This document shows positions 32,694 through 41,467 of a stretch of DNA of 64,000 nt, in pieces (the first letter of the stretch is position 1; each line of letters starts with the position of its first letter). Made by a program: the position numbers and the translations under genes. The notes under the pieces were generated by a model that saw only the letters and a list, made by a program, of their open reading frames with translations, had not been told where the DNA came from and made no database searches. Source of the stretch: JADCCX01 sp031373545 (lineage in GTDB: Bacteria; Pseudomonadota; Alphaproteobacteria; Rhizobiales; Beijerinckiaceae); contig JANMMT010000010.1 in NCBI GenBank assembly GCA_031373545.1, forward strand, positions 1-64,000, written 5' to 3'.

Positions 32694-35129
32694 ATGATGA
32701 CTGCATCTTTTCAGCGCCTGTGCGCGCCGCTCCTCTTCATTCTGATTCTTCTGTCCGGGGCGCATGCGCAGGAGCCGCCGCGCGCCCAACTCGACAAGGT
32801 GCGGGCCGAAATCACCGCGCTGGAGCGTGAGCTGGAAGCCAACATGACGAGTGATCGCGGCTTGGCAGAGGTCCGCGGCAAGATCGAGCCGTTGCAGGAC
32901 CGGCTGCGGGGATTCCTGGCCGAGCAGCAGCCGCGGCTGGATGCCGCCAAGGCGCGCCTGGAGCAACTCGGGCCGAAGCCTGATGCCGCAAAGGCGGCCG
33001 AGCAGAATGCCGATGTCGCCCGCGAGCGCGACGAGCAGGAGAAGGCGCAACGCGAGGTCGAAGGCCTGCTGGCGCTCGGGCGCAACCACGCCGTGGCGCT
33101 CGAGCAGATCGCGGCCCGCATCACCGATCAGCGCCGCGCGCTGCTGGCCAAGGCTCTGCTGGAGCGGTCCGCGAGCATCCTGAGCCCGGTCCTGTGGATG
33201 GATGTGGCGCGCTCCATGCCGGCTGAGCTGCGCTCGGCGCAATTCTTTTTCGGTGCCGCACGGGCCTATTTCATGCAGCGTGCCGACACATGGCGGCTGC
33301 TGATCATCGGGGCGTTTTTGCTGGGCGTGCTTCTGGTGGCGATACCGGCCCAGCGTTTTTTGCACCGTTTCGAAAACCGGCCCGCTTTTGCAGGAGGGGA
33401 AGAAGAGCCCCCTCGGCGCAAGCGTGCTTTGGCTGCTTTGCGCGTGACGTTGATCTGGGCCGTGATTCCCGCTCTCATCTGCCTGGCCTTCTACAACCTC
33501 CTGATGGCGCTTGATCTCGTCGATCCACGCCTTGATTCTGTCTTGCGCGCTGTGCTTTCCTCGGTCGCCTTCGTTGCCTTCGTGCGCGGCCTCACAGATG
33601 GCCTGCTGGCACCCGATGACGACGGCTGGCAGGTTGTCACCATAGACCCGCGCTCGGCCACGGCTGTGCGCAATCTGGCGACGAGCTTCGCCACCATCGT
33701 GTCGGTCGGCAAGGTGGTGGAGGCATTGAGCCAGGCGATCTACGCCGTGTTGCCGGTCACCGTGGCGAGCAAGGGGCTGTTCGCGCTGCTGGCGGCCCTC
33801 ACGATCCTGCGCACGCTGCGCAGCCTGCGCGCCATGCCCGATGACGACGCGGTCGAGGTGGCAGATGCCACGGTTTCAGGAGCGGCGCGGCTTGCTGCGT
33901 TCTTTGCGGCAGCGACCATCATTCTGGCCGCCGGTTTCGGATATGTGGCGCTTGCCACCTTCCTGACAGACCAAGTTATCTGGATCATCGTGATCGGGAG
34001 CCTGCTTCTGATCACGTTGATCCTCGCGGATGAGTACATCGGCAAGGGCATGGCGCCCGAGGGACGAGCCGGCCGTCAGATCATGGGCGACACGGGCCTC
34101 AGCCGCAGCGCGCTCAAACAGGTCAGCATCCTCTCCAACGGGCTGGTGCGCGTCATTCTTTTCCTGGCGGGGGCCATGCTGCTGGCGGCCCCCTGGGGGC
34201 TGGATGGCGGGGACATGTTCGGCACGCTGCGCGCGGCGCTGTTCGGCTTCAGCATCGGCGGCGTGACGATTTCCATTTCCACCGTCCTGACGGCGCTGGG
34301 TTTGTTCATTGCCGGTTTTGCCATCACACGCGCCATCACGCGCTGGCTGGAGAAGAGCTATCTGCCGCACACGCGGCTGGATTCGGGCCTGCGCAACTCC
34401 ATCGCCACCAGCATCGGTTATGTGGGCATCATCATCGCCACGGCCGTTGCGGCCTCTGCCATGGGCCTGTCGCTTGATCGCCTGACACTGGTTGCGGGTG
34501 CTCTCTCCGTCGGCATCGGTTTTGGCCTGCAATCCATCGTCAACAACTTCGTCTCCGGGCTGATCCTGCTGTGGGAGCGCCCGATCAAGGTGGGAGACTG
34601 GATCGTGGTGGGCGAGGAGCAGGGCATCGTCAAACGCATCAACGTGCGCTCCACGCAGATCGAGACCTTCGACCGCGCCTCCCTGATCGTGCCCAACGCC
34701 GAGTTCATCTCCGGCAAGGTCAAGAACTGGATGCACAACGACCGCATCGCCCGCGTGGTGGTGCCCATCGGCGTGGGCTATGGTTCGGATCCCGAGCGGG
34801 TGAAAAAGCTGCTGACCGATGTGGCGGTTGCCCACAAGGATGTGCTCAAAGACCCACATCCGCGCGTCTACTTCATGCGGCTGGGCGATGCGACGATGGA
34901 TTTCGAACTCCGCTGCTTCGTCGACGTCGACAAGTTCCTGCCGATCAAGAGCGAACTGCTGTTTGAAATCCTCAAACGCCTGCGCGCCAGCCACATCGAC
35001 ATCCCCATGCCGCGCCGCCCGAAGGAGCTGCTGCAACCGCCGGAAGCCGATGGCATGGACAGCCAGCCCGAACAGCTGGCGGATGCCGTTGCCGCGCCGA
35101 AAACCCGCACGCCGCGTGCCAAACCATGA
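32694..35129 (+). CDS. DUF3772/MscS-type mechanosensitive channel
   Basis: An 811-residue inner-membrane protein. A signal peptide (residues 1-25, LLFILILLSGAHAQ) is followed by a periplasmic coiled-coil region (DUF3772, residues 30-190), around ten transmembrane helices (205-600) and the MscS pore and beta domain near 585-700, with the Gly/Ala-rich pore helix LSVGIGFGLQSIVNNFVSGLILLWERPIKVGDWI and the FDRASLIVPNAEFISGKVKNW motif. The C-terminal 35 residues are a Pro/Ala-rich tail. Such MscK-like channels open on hypo-osmotic shock. The stop overlaps the start of the CAP-domain lipoprotein gene by ATGA. Confidence 0.92.
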   Translation: MMTASFQRLCAPLLFILILLSGAHAQEPPRAQLDKVRAEITALERELEANMTSDRGLAEVRGKIEPLQDRLRGFLAEQQPRLDAAKARLEQLGPKPDAAKAAEQNADVARERDEQEKAQREVEGLLALGRNHAVALEQIAARITDQRRALLAKALLERSASILSPVLWMDVARSMPAELRSAQFFFGAARAYFMQRADTWRLLIIGAFLLGVLLVAIPAQRFLHRFENRPAFAGGEEEPPRRKRALAALRVTLIWAVIPALICLAFYNLLMALDLVDPRLDSVLRAVLSSVAFVAFVRGLTDGLLAPDDDGWQVVTIDPRSATAVRNLATSFATIVSVGKVVEALSQAIYAVLPVTVASKGLFALLAALTILRTLRSLRAMPDDDAVEVADATVSGAARLAAFFAAATIILAAGFGYVALATFLTDQVIWIIVIGSLLLITLILADEYIGKGMAPEGRAGRQIMGDTGLSRSALKQVSILSNGLVRVILFLAGAMLLAAPWGLDGGDMFGTLRAALFGFSIGGVTISISTVLTALGLFIAGFAITRAITRWLEKSYLPHTRLDSGLRNSIATSIGYVGIIIATAVAASAMGLSLDRLTLVAGALSVGIGFGLQSIVNNFVSGLILLWERPIKVGDWIVVGEEQGIVKRINVRSTQIETFDRASLIVPNAEFISGKVKNWMHNDRIARVVVPIGVGYGSDPERVKKLLTDVAVAHKDVLKDPHPRVYFMRLGDATMDFELRCFVDVDKFLPIKSELLFEILKRLRASHIDIPMPRRPKELLQPPEADGMDSQPEQLADAVAAPKTRTPRAKP

Positions 35130-35635
35130 AGTCGAGCCCCGCCATGGCGTCTGCCCTGTGTCTCCTGCTGCCGCTGCTGGCGGCCTGCGCGCCCGAGCCT
35201 GCGGTGCGCCCCGCACAGAACGTGATCTATTCCAGTTTGGGTGCGCCATCGGCCCAATTGAACGCTCCTGCCGCCCGCGACCTGATCAACGGCTACCGCC
35301 GCAACAACGGCCTTGGCCCGCTGGAGTTGCATCCCGCCTTGATGGCAGAGGCAGCCCGGCAGGCCGATGCCATGGCCACCAAGGGCGACATTGCAGTGGG
35401 TGCCCGGCGGGACATCAAGGCCCGGCTGGCCAGTGCGGGGCTCAATGCCGGCACCGTGCGCGAGAGCGTCTCCGCGGGATATTTCACCATCGCCGATGCG
35501 TTTTCTGGCTGGCGGGGTTCGCCCAATCACGATGCCACGCTGAAGCTTGCCAACGGCAGACGTCTTGGCGTTGCGGCGGTGCACAGGCCCGGCTCGCGCC
35601 ACAACATCTATTGGGCGATGATCGTCAGCGATTGA
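35126..35635 (+). CDS. CAP-domain lipoprotein
   Basis: A 169-residue predicted lipoprotein: signal peptide with lipobox LLAAC (C21), then a CAP/SCP-like domain (residues 45-169) with INGYRRNNGLGPLELHPALMAEAARQADAMA and a C-terminal NIYWAMIVSD strand. The classical CAP histidine-glutamate cluster is only partly conserved (no clear HxxxE near residue 105), so enzymatic activity is doubtful. It is translationally coupled to the mechanosensitive channel upstream, which suggests an envelope role. The convergent cytochrome b561 gene ends 7 bases away. Confidence 0.85.
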   Translation: MKSSPAMASALCLLLPLLAACAPEPAVRPAQNVIYSSLGAPSAQLNAPAARDLINGYRRNNGLGPLELHPALMAEAARQADAMATKGDIAVGARRDIKARLASAGLNAGTVRESVSAGYFTIADAFSGWRGSPNHDATLKLANGRRLGVAAVHRPGSRHNIYWAMIVSD

Positions 35636-35642
35636 ACGCGGG

Positions 35643-36188
35643 TCACCCCCGCACCATGCGGGACAGCACGTCATCGCGCTGCCAGAACTGATGCTTGAGG
35701 GCCGCCATCACATGCAGCAGCACCAGGCAGGCCAGCGCGGTCGTCAGCCAGCCATGGGCGGCTTGGGCGCGCTTGTAGGTCGCAAGATCGCGCGCCACGA
35801 GGGGCGGCAGATCGAACAGGCCGAAGATCGAGGTGGGAATGGGCAAAGGCGTGGCCGACGCCATGATCCAGCCACTGAGACCAACGGCAACAATGAGCAG
35901 ATACAACGCGCCGTGGGCGGCTGAGGCAGCCCGCCTTTGCCAAGCGGGGCCCGGCAGCGGCAAGCCTTTGCGGGCGAGTGCAAGCCGCACCACGCTGCGC
36001 AGCCCTGTCAGCGCCAACACGGTGATGCCGAAGGCCTTGTGCAGCTGATAGAGATCAAAGCGCAGGCCCGCATTCTCCAGCCGCACCATCATCGTGCCCA
36101 GCACCAGCATGGCCAGAATGAGCGCCGCCGACAGCCAGTGGAACAGGCGCACACCCCATGGCCAGCGCAAGGGGGACGGTTGGTTCAC
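35643..36188 (-). CDS. Cytochrome b561-type di-heme membrane protein
   Basis: A 181-residue inner-membrane cytochrome with four transmembrane helices. Candidate heme-ligand histidines are in VRLFHWLSAALIL (H17), YQLHKAFGITVL (H45), AAHGALYLLIVAVGL (near 92) and LVLLHVMAALKHQF (near 159-166). Family members pass electrons from quinol to periplasmic acceptors. Its gene is preceded and overlapped (ATGA) by the YceI gene, a pairing common in proteobacteria. Confidence 0.88.
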   Translation of the reverse strand: MNQPSPLRWPWGVRLFHWLSAALILAMLVLGTMMVRLENAGLRFDLYQLHKAFGITVLALTGLRSVVRLALARKGLPLPGPAWQRRAASAAHGALYLLIVAVGLSGWIMASATPLPIPTSIFGLFDLPPLVARDLATYKRAQAAHGWLTTALACLVLLHVMAALKHQFWQRDDVLSRMVRG

Positions 36189-36751
36189 GGCGCCTCGGCC
36201 TCGGTCGTCACGGCAATGCGCACATCATCGGAAATCAGCGGCTGGCCGGAAATCAGTCCGAACTCCGAGCGCTTGATGGTGCCGCGCGCCGTGAAGCCGA
36301 ATTGCTTTGATGCGGACTTCTTCTGGTCCACATCGACCACAAAATGGACCGGGCGAGTCTCGCCCATGAACGTCATTGCGCCTGTCACGCGCACGGTGCT
36401 TTCGCTGAGTTTTTCAATCGTGGTCGAACGAAACTGCATCTGGGGAAACCGGGCCACGTTCAGCATCGACTCGCTTTTGACAAAGCTGGAGACAGAGGTG
36501 GAGCCCGCATCCAGCGACGCCGCCTGCACCTTGAATGCGACGAAGCTTCGGCCCGGTTCTCTGAAATCCACGCGGATGTCGCCCTCGAAAGATTTGAAAA
36601 CCCCTTTGGTCGTCGGCCAGCCCACGGCATCCACCTCGAAGGTGATGCGGGTTTTCTGCGGGTTGATCTTCAGGCTTTCGGCCGCTTGCGCAACAGAAGT
36701 TTGCACGAGCAGGCAAGCGGCCCAGCACAGCGCTGCGAAGGAGACACGCAT
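36185..36751 (-). CDS. YceI family periplasmic lipocalin-like protein
   Basis: A 188-residue exported protein: signal peptide at residues 1-23 (FAALCWAACLLVQTSVAQA) and a YceI beta-barrel with INPQKTRITFEVDAVGWPTTKGVFKSFEG-type N-terminal strands, FRSTTIEKLSESTVRVTGAMTFMGETRPVHF-type central strands and the C-terminal IKRSEFGL motif near 158. YceI proteins bind polyprenyl lipids such as quinones in the periplasm. Coupling to a cytochrome b561 gene supports a quinone or redox-related role. Confidence 0.92.
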   Translation of the reverse strand: MRVSFAALCWAACLLVQTSVAQAAESLKINPQKTRITFEVDAVGWPTTKGVFKSFEGDIRVDFREPGRSFVAFKVQAASLDAGSTSVSSFVKSESMLNVARFPQMQFRSTTIEKLSESTVRVTGAMTFMGETRPVHFVVDVDQKKSASKQFGFTARGTIKRSEFGLISGQPLISDDVRIAVTTEAEAP

Positions 36752-36816
36752 CAGGCAAGCCCTTGGTGGGAGTCGAACATTAGCTTGCTAGCATCATTCA
36801 CGCGATTGAAGCGAAA

Positions 36817-37401
36817 TTACCGCAAGCCATCCTCGCCCTTGATCTCATGCTTGGTCAGCCCGCCGATGCGCGGGTGCGGGCGGCCCGAATCCGTCACCGC
36901 AATGGCGACCACGATCTCGCCCCGGCGCGGCGCGTCGCTCACGCGCGCTTCCACCGCATCAAAATGCGAGCGCACATAAGCTGCATCCTTGTGGCCCAGC
37001 GGCACATCGATGGCGGTGCCCAGGCCGCCCATCTTCTTGGCGGAGGGAATGAGCGCGGGGCCTTTGCCCAACGCCGCGCGCACGGGCGTGCCCATCTTGG
37101 GGTGCAGAATGGCCGCGGCATGCTCCAGTTCGCCCCCTTCCCCCACGATGGCGGCCTTGCCAAAGCTCTCGGCCTGATCCGGGCGGATGCCCAACGCCGC
37201 CAGGCAGCGCTTCGTCAGCAGATCGCCCAGTTCGACGCCAATCTCCGCAAGAACAGAAAGATCACGCGCAAAGCGCCCGGCAAAGGGGTTGGCGATCACG
37301 GCCAAGGCCACGGCGCGGCGTGTGGGCGGGCTGACCGCCTCGCCCATCTCGGCATGCGTTTCATCCACCTGCACCACGATCTTGCGGATATCGGCGCTCA
37401 T
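36817..37401 (-). CDS. AA_synth (DUF1185) family protein, paralogue 1
   Basis: A 194-residue protein of the PF06684 'amino acid synthesis' family, known structurally from Bordetella BB2672 (chorismate-mutase-like fold) but without an established reaction. Conserved blocks are ALAVIANPFAGRF near 29-41, GKAAIVGEGGELEHAAAILHPKMG near 83-106, IPSAKKMGGLGTAIDVPLGHKDAAYVRSHFD near 117-148 and the C-terminal IGGLTKHEI. It is clearly homologous to the next gene upstream and overlaps it by four bases. The pair plus the enamidase-like gene suggests a shared small-molecule pathway, probably degradation of a cyclic amide. Confidence 0.88.
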   Translation of the reverse strand: MSADIRKIVVQVDETHAEMGEAVSPPTRRAVALAVIANPFAGRFARDLSVLAEIGVELGDLLTKRCLAALGIRPDQAESFGKAAIVGEGGELEHAAAILHPKMGTPVRAALGKGPALIPSAKKMGGLGTAIDVPLGHKDAAYVRSHFDAVEARVSDAPRRGEIVVAIAVTDSGRPHPRIGGLTKHEIKGEDGLR

Positions 37402-37982
37402 CGCTGGCCATCTCCCACACTGATTTCGGAAGGCTTGAGCCCGCCCACGCGCTCGTGAATCCGCGCCCCTGTCTGCATGACAAGGATCAGGACCAGCTCA
37501 TCGGAACGGGGATGACCCGGCACGCCCACTTCCATGGCATCGAAATGCGAGCGCACGTAGGAGGCATTGATGTGGGTAATCGGCACATCGAGGCGCGCGC
37601 CGGGCCCGCCCACTTTCTTGGACGAGGGCACAATGGCTTTGGCGTTGCCCAGGAGCTCACGCATGGCATAACCGCCCGGCACATGCCACAGCGCGCCGTG
37701 CTCCAGCTCGCCCGCCTCGCCCACGATGGCCCCTTTGCCGTAACCTGCGATGACGGACGGATCGCCGCCCAGTGCGTCGATGCAGCGCTGCGTCATTTCG
37801 AGGCCCGGCGCTTTAAGCGCTTCCATCATGGGGAGAATATCGGGCTCATAGCGCCCGGCATAGGGGTTGGTGAGCACGGCCAGCACAGCGGCGCGCCGGA
37901 GCACATGGCCGGGCGCGGGGCCCGTCTCGCGGTAAATCTCCTCGGTGATCGTGGCAATGCGGCGAATGTCGATGAGGGTCAT
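37398..37982 (-). CDS. AA_synth (DUF1185) family protein, paralogue 2
   Basis: A 194-residue second member of the same family, identical in length to paralogue 1 and sharing NPYAGRY, GKGAIVGEAGELEHGALWH, VPSSKKVGGPGARLDVPITHINASYVRSHFDAM and VGGLKPSEI at matching positions. The conserved Lys-Gly-Ala-Ile-Val-Gly-Glu and Ser-Lys-Lys segments are the best candidates for an active or binding site. Four-base overlaps on both sides (with paralogue 1 and with the amidohydrolase) indicate stoichiometric co-translation, so the two paralogues may form a heteromer. Confidence 0.88.
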   Translation of the reverse strand: MTLIDIRRIATITEEIYRETGPAPGHVLRRAAVLAVLTNPYAGRYEPDILPMMEALKAPGLEMTQRCIDALGGDPSVIAGYGKGAIVGEAGELEHGALWHVPGGYAMRELLGNAKAIVPSSKKVGGPGARLDVPITHINASYVRSHFDAMEVGVPGHPRSDELVLILVMQTGARIHERVGGLKPSEISVGDGQR

Positions 37983-39181
37983 GGGTGTTCTTTCACCACC
38001 ACCGGCGCGCGGGTGGCAGGCGGGGTGGAGCGCGAGCGCCCCGTGCGCACGATGCCGTCGATGATCACCATGCCGATGCCGGGCAGATCGCCCGCCGCCA
38101 TGGCGGCCAGCACATCTGCGCCAGAAGAATGCTCCGGCTTGTCCATGAACACGAAATCAGCTGGCTGGCCGATGGCGATCAACCCGCCCTCCAGCCCGCG
38201 CTTGCGGGCGGTGTTGCCGGTGGCGCAGCAGAGCGCCAACTCCGCAGAGAGCCCGCCGAGCGAGGCCAGCAGCGTCACCATGCGGATCATGCCGTTGGGC
38301 TGCACGCCGCTGCCCGCTGGCGCGTCGGTGCCGATGAGAAAGTCGGCGAGACGCCCGTTGGATTGCGCGGCTTCGAGCGCCACCAGCGCGGATTTTTCAT
38401 TGCCGTTGTGGACGATCTCCAGCGCGCCTGTTGCGTGTTCGCACAGCGCCCGCACGCAGGCATGGGAGACAGATGTGGGGCCGCCGTTGATGTGGCTGAC
38501 CACATCGGGCTGTGCCTCCAGCACATCATCGCGGCTGACGAAATGCGAGCCCGCTATGGAGGGCCCACCCGTGTGCATGATGGATTCAAGGCCGATGGCG
38601 CGGCACCAATCCACCACACGCCGGGCATCCGCGCCTTTGGCGACGGTGCCAAGGCCGATCTCGCCGATGTGGCGAATGCCCGACGCTTTCAGCGCCTCAT
38701 ACACCTCACGCCCGAAATCCAGCTCCGGCACGGGCGCGCCCGCAATCACTTTGGCCCCGATGGGGCGAAAGTTCTGAAAGCAGCGCTGCGCGGAGATGGC
38801 GAGCGCTTTCACGCCCTCCGCATCCCTGGGGCGTCCGGGCAGATGCACTTCGCCCGCCGACACAAGCTGCGTGACGCCGCCGTTCACGCCCATCTCGATC
38901 CACCCCAGCTGATTCTGGCGCGGCGTCCAGTCGCCAAAGACCGGGTGGCAATGGCTGTCGATCAGGCCGGGGCAGACGGGTGAGCCTTTGGCGTCGATGG
39001 AGAGCGCCGCGCCCGACAGATCCAGATCACGCGCCTTGCCAATGGCGCTGATGCGGCCATCCACCGCGATGATCGTGTCCGCATCGAGGATGGACGCGTG
39101 AAGATCGCCCGAGAGCACGAGCCCAAGGTTGGTGATGACAAGCTTGCCCTTCAAAGGTGAGTTTGAGGCTTCAACAGCCAT
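37979..39181 (-). CDS. Enamidase-like metal-dependent amidohydrolase
   Basis: A 400-residue amidohydrolase-superfamily enzyme. Metal ligands are visible in GLIDSHCHPVFGD (H-x-H near 78-80), LESIMHTGGPSI near 197, VVSHINGGPT near 220 and the catalytic Asp in FLIGTDAPAGSG near 290. The blocks GVTQLVSAGEVHLPGRPRDAEGVKALAI, IGEIGLGT and the C-terminal IIDGIVRTGRSRSTPPA strongly recall, from memory, the enamidase of nicotinate fermentation in Eubacterium barkeri, which opens the ring of a tetrahydro-6-oxonicotinate. It heads an operon with two AA_synth genes; a LysE exporter gene follows its start on the upstream side by 15 bases. The exact substrate is unknown. Confidence 0.85.
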   Translation of the reverse strand: MAVEASNSPLKGKLVITNLGLVLSGDLHASILDADTIIAVDGRISAIGKARDLDLSGAALSIDAKGSPVCPGLIDSHCHPVFGDWTPRQNQLGWIEMGVNGGVTQLVSAGEVHLPGRPRDAEGVKALAISAQRCFQNFRPIGAKVIAGAPVPELDFGREVYEALKASGIRHIGEIGLGTVAKGADARRVVDWCRAIGLESIMHTGGPSIAGSHFVSRDDVLEAQPDVVSHINGGPTSVSHACVRALCEHATGALEIVHNGNEKSALVALEAAQSNGRLADFLIGTDAPAGSGVQPNGMIRMVTLLASLGGLSAELALCCATGNTARKRGLEGGLIAIGQPADFVFMDKPEHSSGADVLAAMAAGDLPGIGMVIIDGIVRTGRSRSTPPATRAPVVVKEHP

Positions 39182-39196
39182 GATAGCCTTCCTTGC

Positions 39197-39814
39197 TCAC
39201 GACCGCGCCCCAATCGCCACCGCAGCCCCCGCCATGACACCTGCCATGCCCCGGTTGATGCGCTGAAGCGCTTTGCGCGACGTGAAGAGCCGCCGCGCGC
39301 GATCCGCCAGCAAGAGCGTCGCCGTCAGCACCGGCGTGAACACCAGCACGATCACCACTGCCATTTCGGCGAACACCAGCGGGCCAATGCTTTTGACATC
39401 CACCACCAGCGGCATGACGGCGAGAAAAAACACGATCACCTTGGGATTGCCCAGGGTGAGCGACAGCGAGCCGAGAAAGCTTGGCCAGGCGCGCATCTTC
39501 TGCCCCGCCGCTGCCACATCCGCCGCCGCCACCGGCGCGGTCCAGATCTTGTAGGCGATGTAGAGCAGATAGGCGCAGCCCGCATATTTGATGACGGTAA
39601 AGAGCGCCTCGAATTGTTGCGCGATCACCGCAAGGCCTGTGGCCGCCACCGTGAACCAGATCAGATCGCCCAGCACGAATCCGGCGATGAAAGCCGGCGC
39701 GCCCGCCGTGCCCTGCGCCAGACCGCGCGCCACGACAGCGGCCATGCCCGGACCGGGTGAAGCCACCGCTGCGAGATAGATCGACGCGAACAGAAAAAGC
39801 GAGGCCAGTGTCAT
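39197..39814 (-). CDS. LysE/RhtB family amino acid exporter
   Basis: A 205-residue inner-membrane exporter with six predicted helices. The family N-terminus (MTLASLFLFASIYLAAVASPGPGMAAVVARGLAQG) with the SPGPG motif is present, as is GSLSLTLGNPKVIVFFLAVMPLVV near 110-133. Start chosen at MTLASL because the upstream ATG adds a Cys-rich stretch not seen in the family. It lies immediately upstream of the enamidase-like gene on the same strand (15-base gap), so it is probably the first gene of the AA_synth operon and may export an amino acid or protect against a toxic intermediate. Confidence 0.88.
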   Translation of the reverse strand: MTLASLFLFASIYLAAVASPGPGMAAVVARGLAQGTAGAPAFIAGFVLGDLIWFTVAATGLAVIAQQFEALFTVIKYAGCAYLLYIAYKIWTAPVAAADVAAAGQKMRAWPSFLGSLSLTLGNPKVIVFFLAVMPLVVDVKSIGPLVFAEMAVVIVLVFTPVLTATLLLADRARRLFTSRKALQRINRGMAGVMAGAAVAIGARS

Positions 39815-39942
39815 TTCTGCAGGCTGCACACAAACAGGCCCTTGCGCAATCCGCAAGCACACGGCCTTGCGGTTATGCATTCACGTCATATCTATGCGTA
39901 TCTTGTAATTGACACGTAAAAGCTGGAATTTGGACATATCCC

Positions 39943-41313
39943 ATGGCGCGCGATACGCTTGATCTGGTACCCATTGAGGGCAAGGCTGACCTGATCGAGT
40001 GGATCGCAAAGGGCATCAAGCCTGAAACCGCCTTTCGCCTCGGCACCGAGCACGAGAAAGTGCCCTTCTATGCCGCCGATCACAGCCCCGTGCCCTATGA
40101 CGGCCCGCGCGGCATCCGGAAACTTCTGGAGGGCATGCAAGGCCTGCTTGGCTGGGAACCGATCATGGAGAGGGATTGTCCGATTGGCCTGGCGGATGTC
40201 GCAGGCGGCGGCGCGATTTCATTGGAACCCGGCGGGCAGTTCGAGCTGTCAGGCGCACCGGTGGAAACGTTGCACGAGACCGAGGGCGAGACGATGCGCC
40301 ATCTCGCTCAAGTCAACGCGGTCGCACACCCGCTGGGCATCCAGTTTCTGAACCTTGGCATGTCGCCGCTGTGGACCCGGGCTGAAACGCCCGTCATGCC
40401 CAAGGCGCGTTACATCATCATGGCGAATTACATGCCCAAAGTGGGCTCCAAAGGCCTCGACATGATGTTTCGCACCACCACGGTGCAGGTGAACCTCGAC
40501 TTTTCCTCTGAAGCCGACATGGTGAAAAAGCTGCGGGTCAGCTTGGCCTTGCAGCCCCTGGCGACGGCACTGTTTGCCAATTCGCCCTTCACCGAAGGCA
40601 AGCCCAACGGCAAGTTCAGCTACCGCTCAGAGATCTGGCGCGACACGGACAACGCGCGCGCGGGCATGATGCCCTTTGCCTTCGAGCCGGGCATGGGCTT
40701 CGAGCGCTATGTGGATTATGCGCTGGATGTGCCGATGTATTTCATCAAGCGCGGCGACACTTACCACGATGTCGCCGGCAGCTCCTTCCGCGATTTGCTG
40801 GCGGGCTGTCACCCCGCGCTGCCCGGCGAAAAGGCCGTGATCTCCGATTGGGCCAACCACCTTTCGACGATCTTTCCCGAGGTGCGGCTGAAGCGCTACC
40901 TTGAAATGCGCGGGGGCGATGCGGGGCCTCTGCCCATGCTCACAGCCTTCTCCGCCTTTTGGGTGGGGCTGCTCTACGATCGCGCGGCGCTGGACGCCGC
41001 ATGGGACCTGGTGAAGGGCTGGACGGCCGCTGAGCGTCAGCAACTGCGCGATGATGTGCCCGGTCAGGCGCTGCGCGCCGTCTTGCGTGGCCGCCCCTTG
41101 CAGGACGTGGCAAAGGAGGTCCTCGCACTCTCCCGCGCCGGGCTTGTGCGCCGCGCGCGGATGGATTCCGAGGGGCGTGATGAGAGCCACTTTCTCGATG
41201 CGGTGGATGTGATCGCGCAGACGGGCCGCACCCAGGCCGAGGCTCTGCTGGAGCGCTTCCACGGCGCGTGGGGCGGGCATGTCGGCCCGGCTTTCGAGGA
41301 ATGCGTGTACTGA
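39943..41313 (+). CDS. gshA: Glutamate-cysteine ligase
   Basis: A 456-residue enzyme of the plant/alphaproteobacterial type that makes gamma-glutamylcysteine, the first step of glutathione synthesis. Recognisable blocks are FRLGTEHEKVPF near 33-44, GAISLEPGGQFELSGAP near 86-102, the metal/substrate region MLTA..FWVGLLYD, and RFHGAWGGHVGPAFEECVY at the C-terminus. It is divergent from the LysE gene with a 128-base gap. A TTGACA box at 39909-39914 lies upstream of the start, but no convincing -10 is spaced correctly. Confidence 0.93.
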   Translation: MARDTLDLVPIEGKADLIEWIAKGIKPETAFRLGTEHEKVPFYAADHSPVPYDGPRGIRKLLEGMQGLLGWEPIMERDCPIGLADVAGGGAISLEPGGQFELSGAPVETLHETEGETMRHLAQVNAVAHPLGIQFLNLGMSPLWTRAETPVMPKARYIIMANYMPKVGSKGLDMMFRTTTVQVNLDFSSEADMVKKLRVSLALQPLATALFANSPFTEGKPNGKFSYRSEIWRDTDNARAGMMPFAFEPGMGFERYVDYALDVPMYFIKRGDTYHDVAGSSFRDLLAGCHPALPGEKAVISDWANHLSTIFPEVRLKRYLEMRGGDAGPLPMLTAFSAFWVGLLYDRAALDAAWDLVKGWTAAERQQLRDDVPGQALRAVLRGRPLQDVAKEVLALSRAGLVRRARMDSEGRDESHFLDAVDVIAQTGRTQAEALLERFHGAWGGHVGPAFEECVY

Positions 41314-41467
41314 GCCAACCGCGCTTGGGCATGGGGGTTTGGGCATGGGGATCATGGGTCGTCGCAGGTGTGGCCGGTTGATTGTCAACCGCAGCGATGT
41401 GGCCCACATTGGCCGGGGGCATGCAGGCCAAAAAACTGGGCCATACCATCTGGAAGGAATTTTGCCG

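Noticed and set aside
39909..39937. Sigma-70-like promoter before gshA
   Set aside because: TTGACA is perfect, but no acceptable -10 hexamer appears 16-18 bases downstream; transcription start data are needed.
41375..41391. CGGTTGA-TTG-TCAACCG hairpin after gshA as a terminator
   Set aside because: Only a 7-base stem and no T-tract follows; left unannotated.
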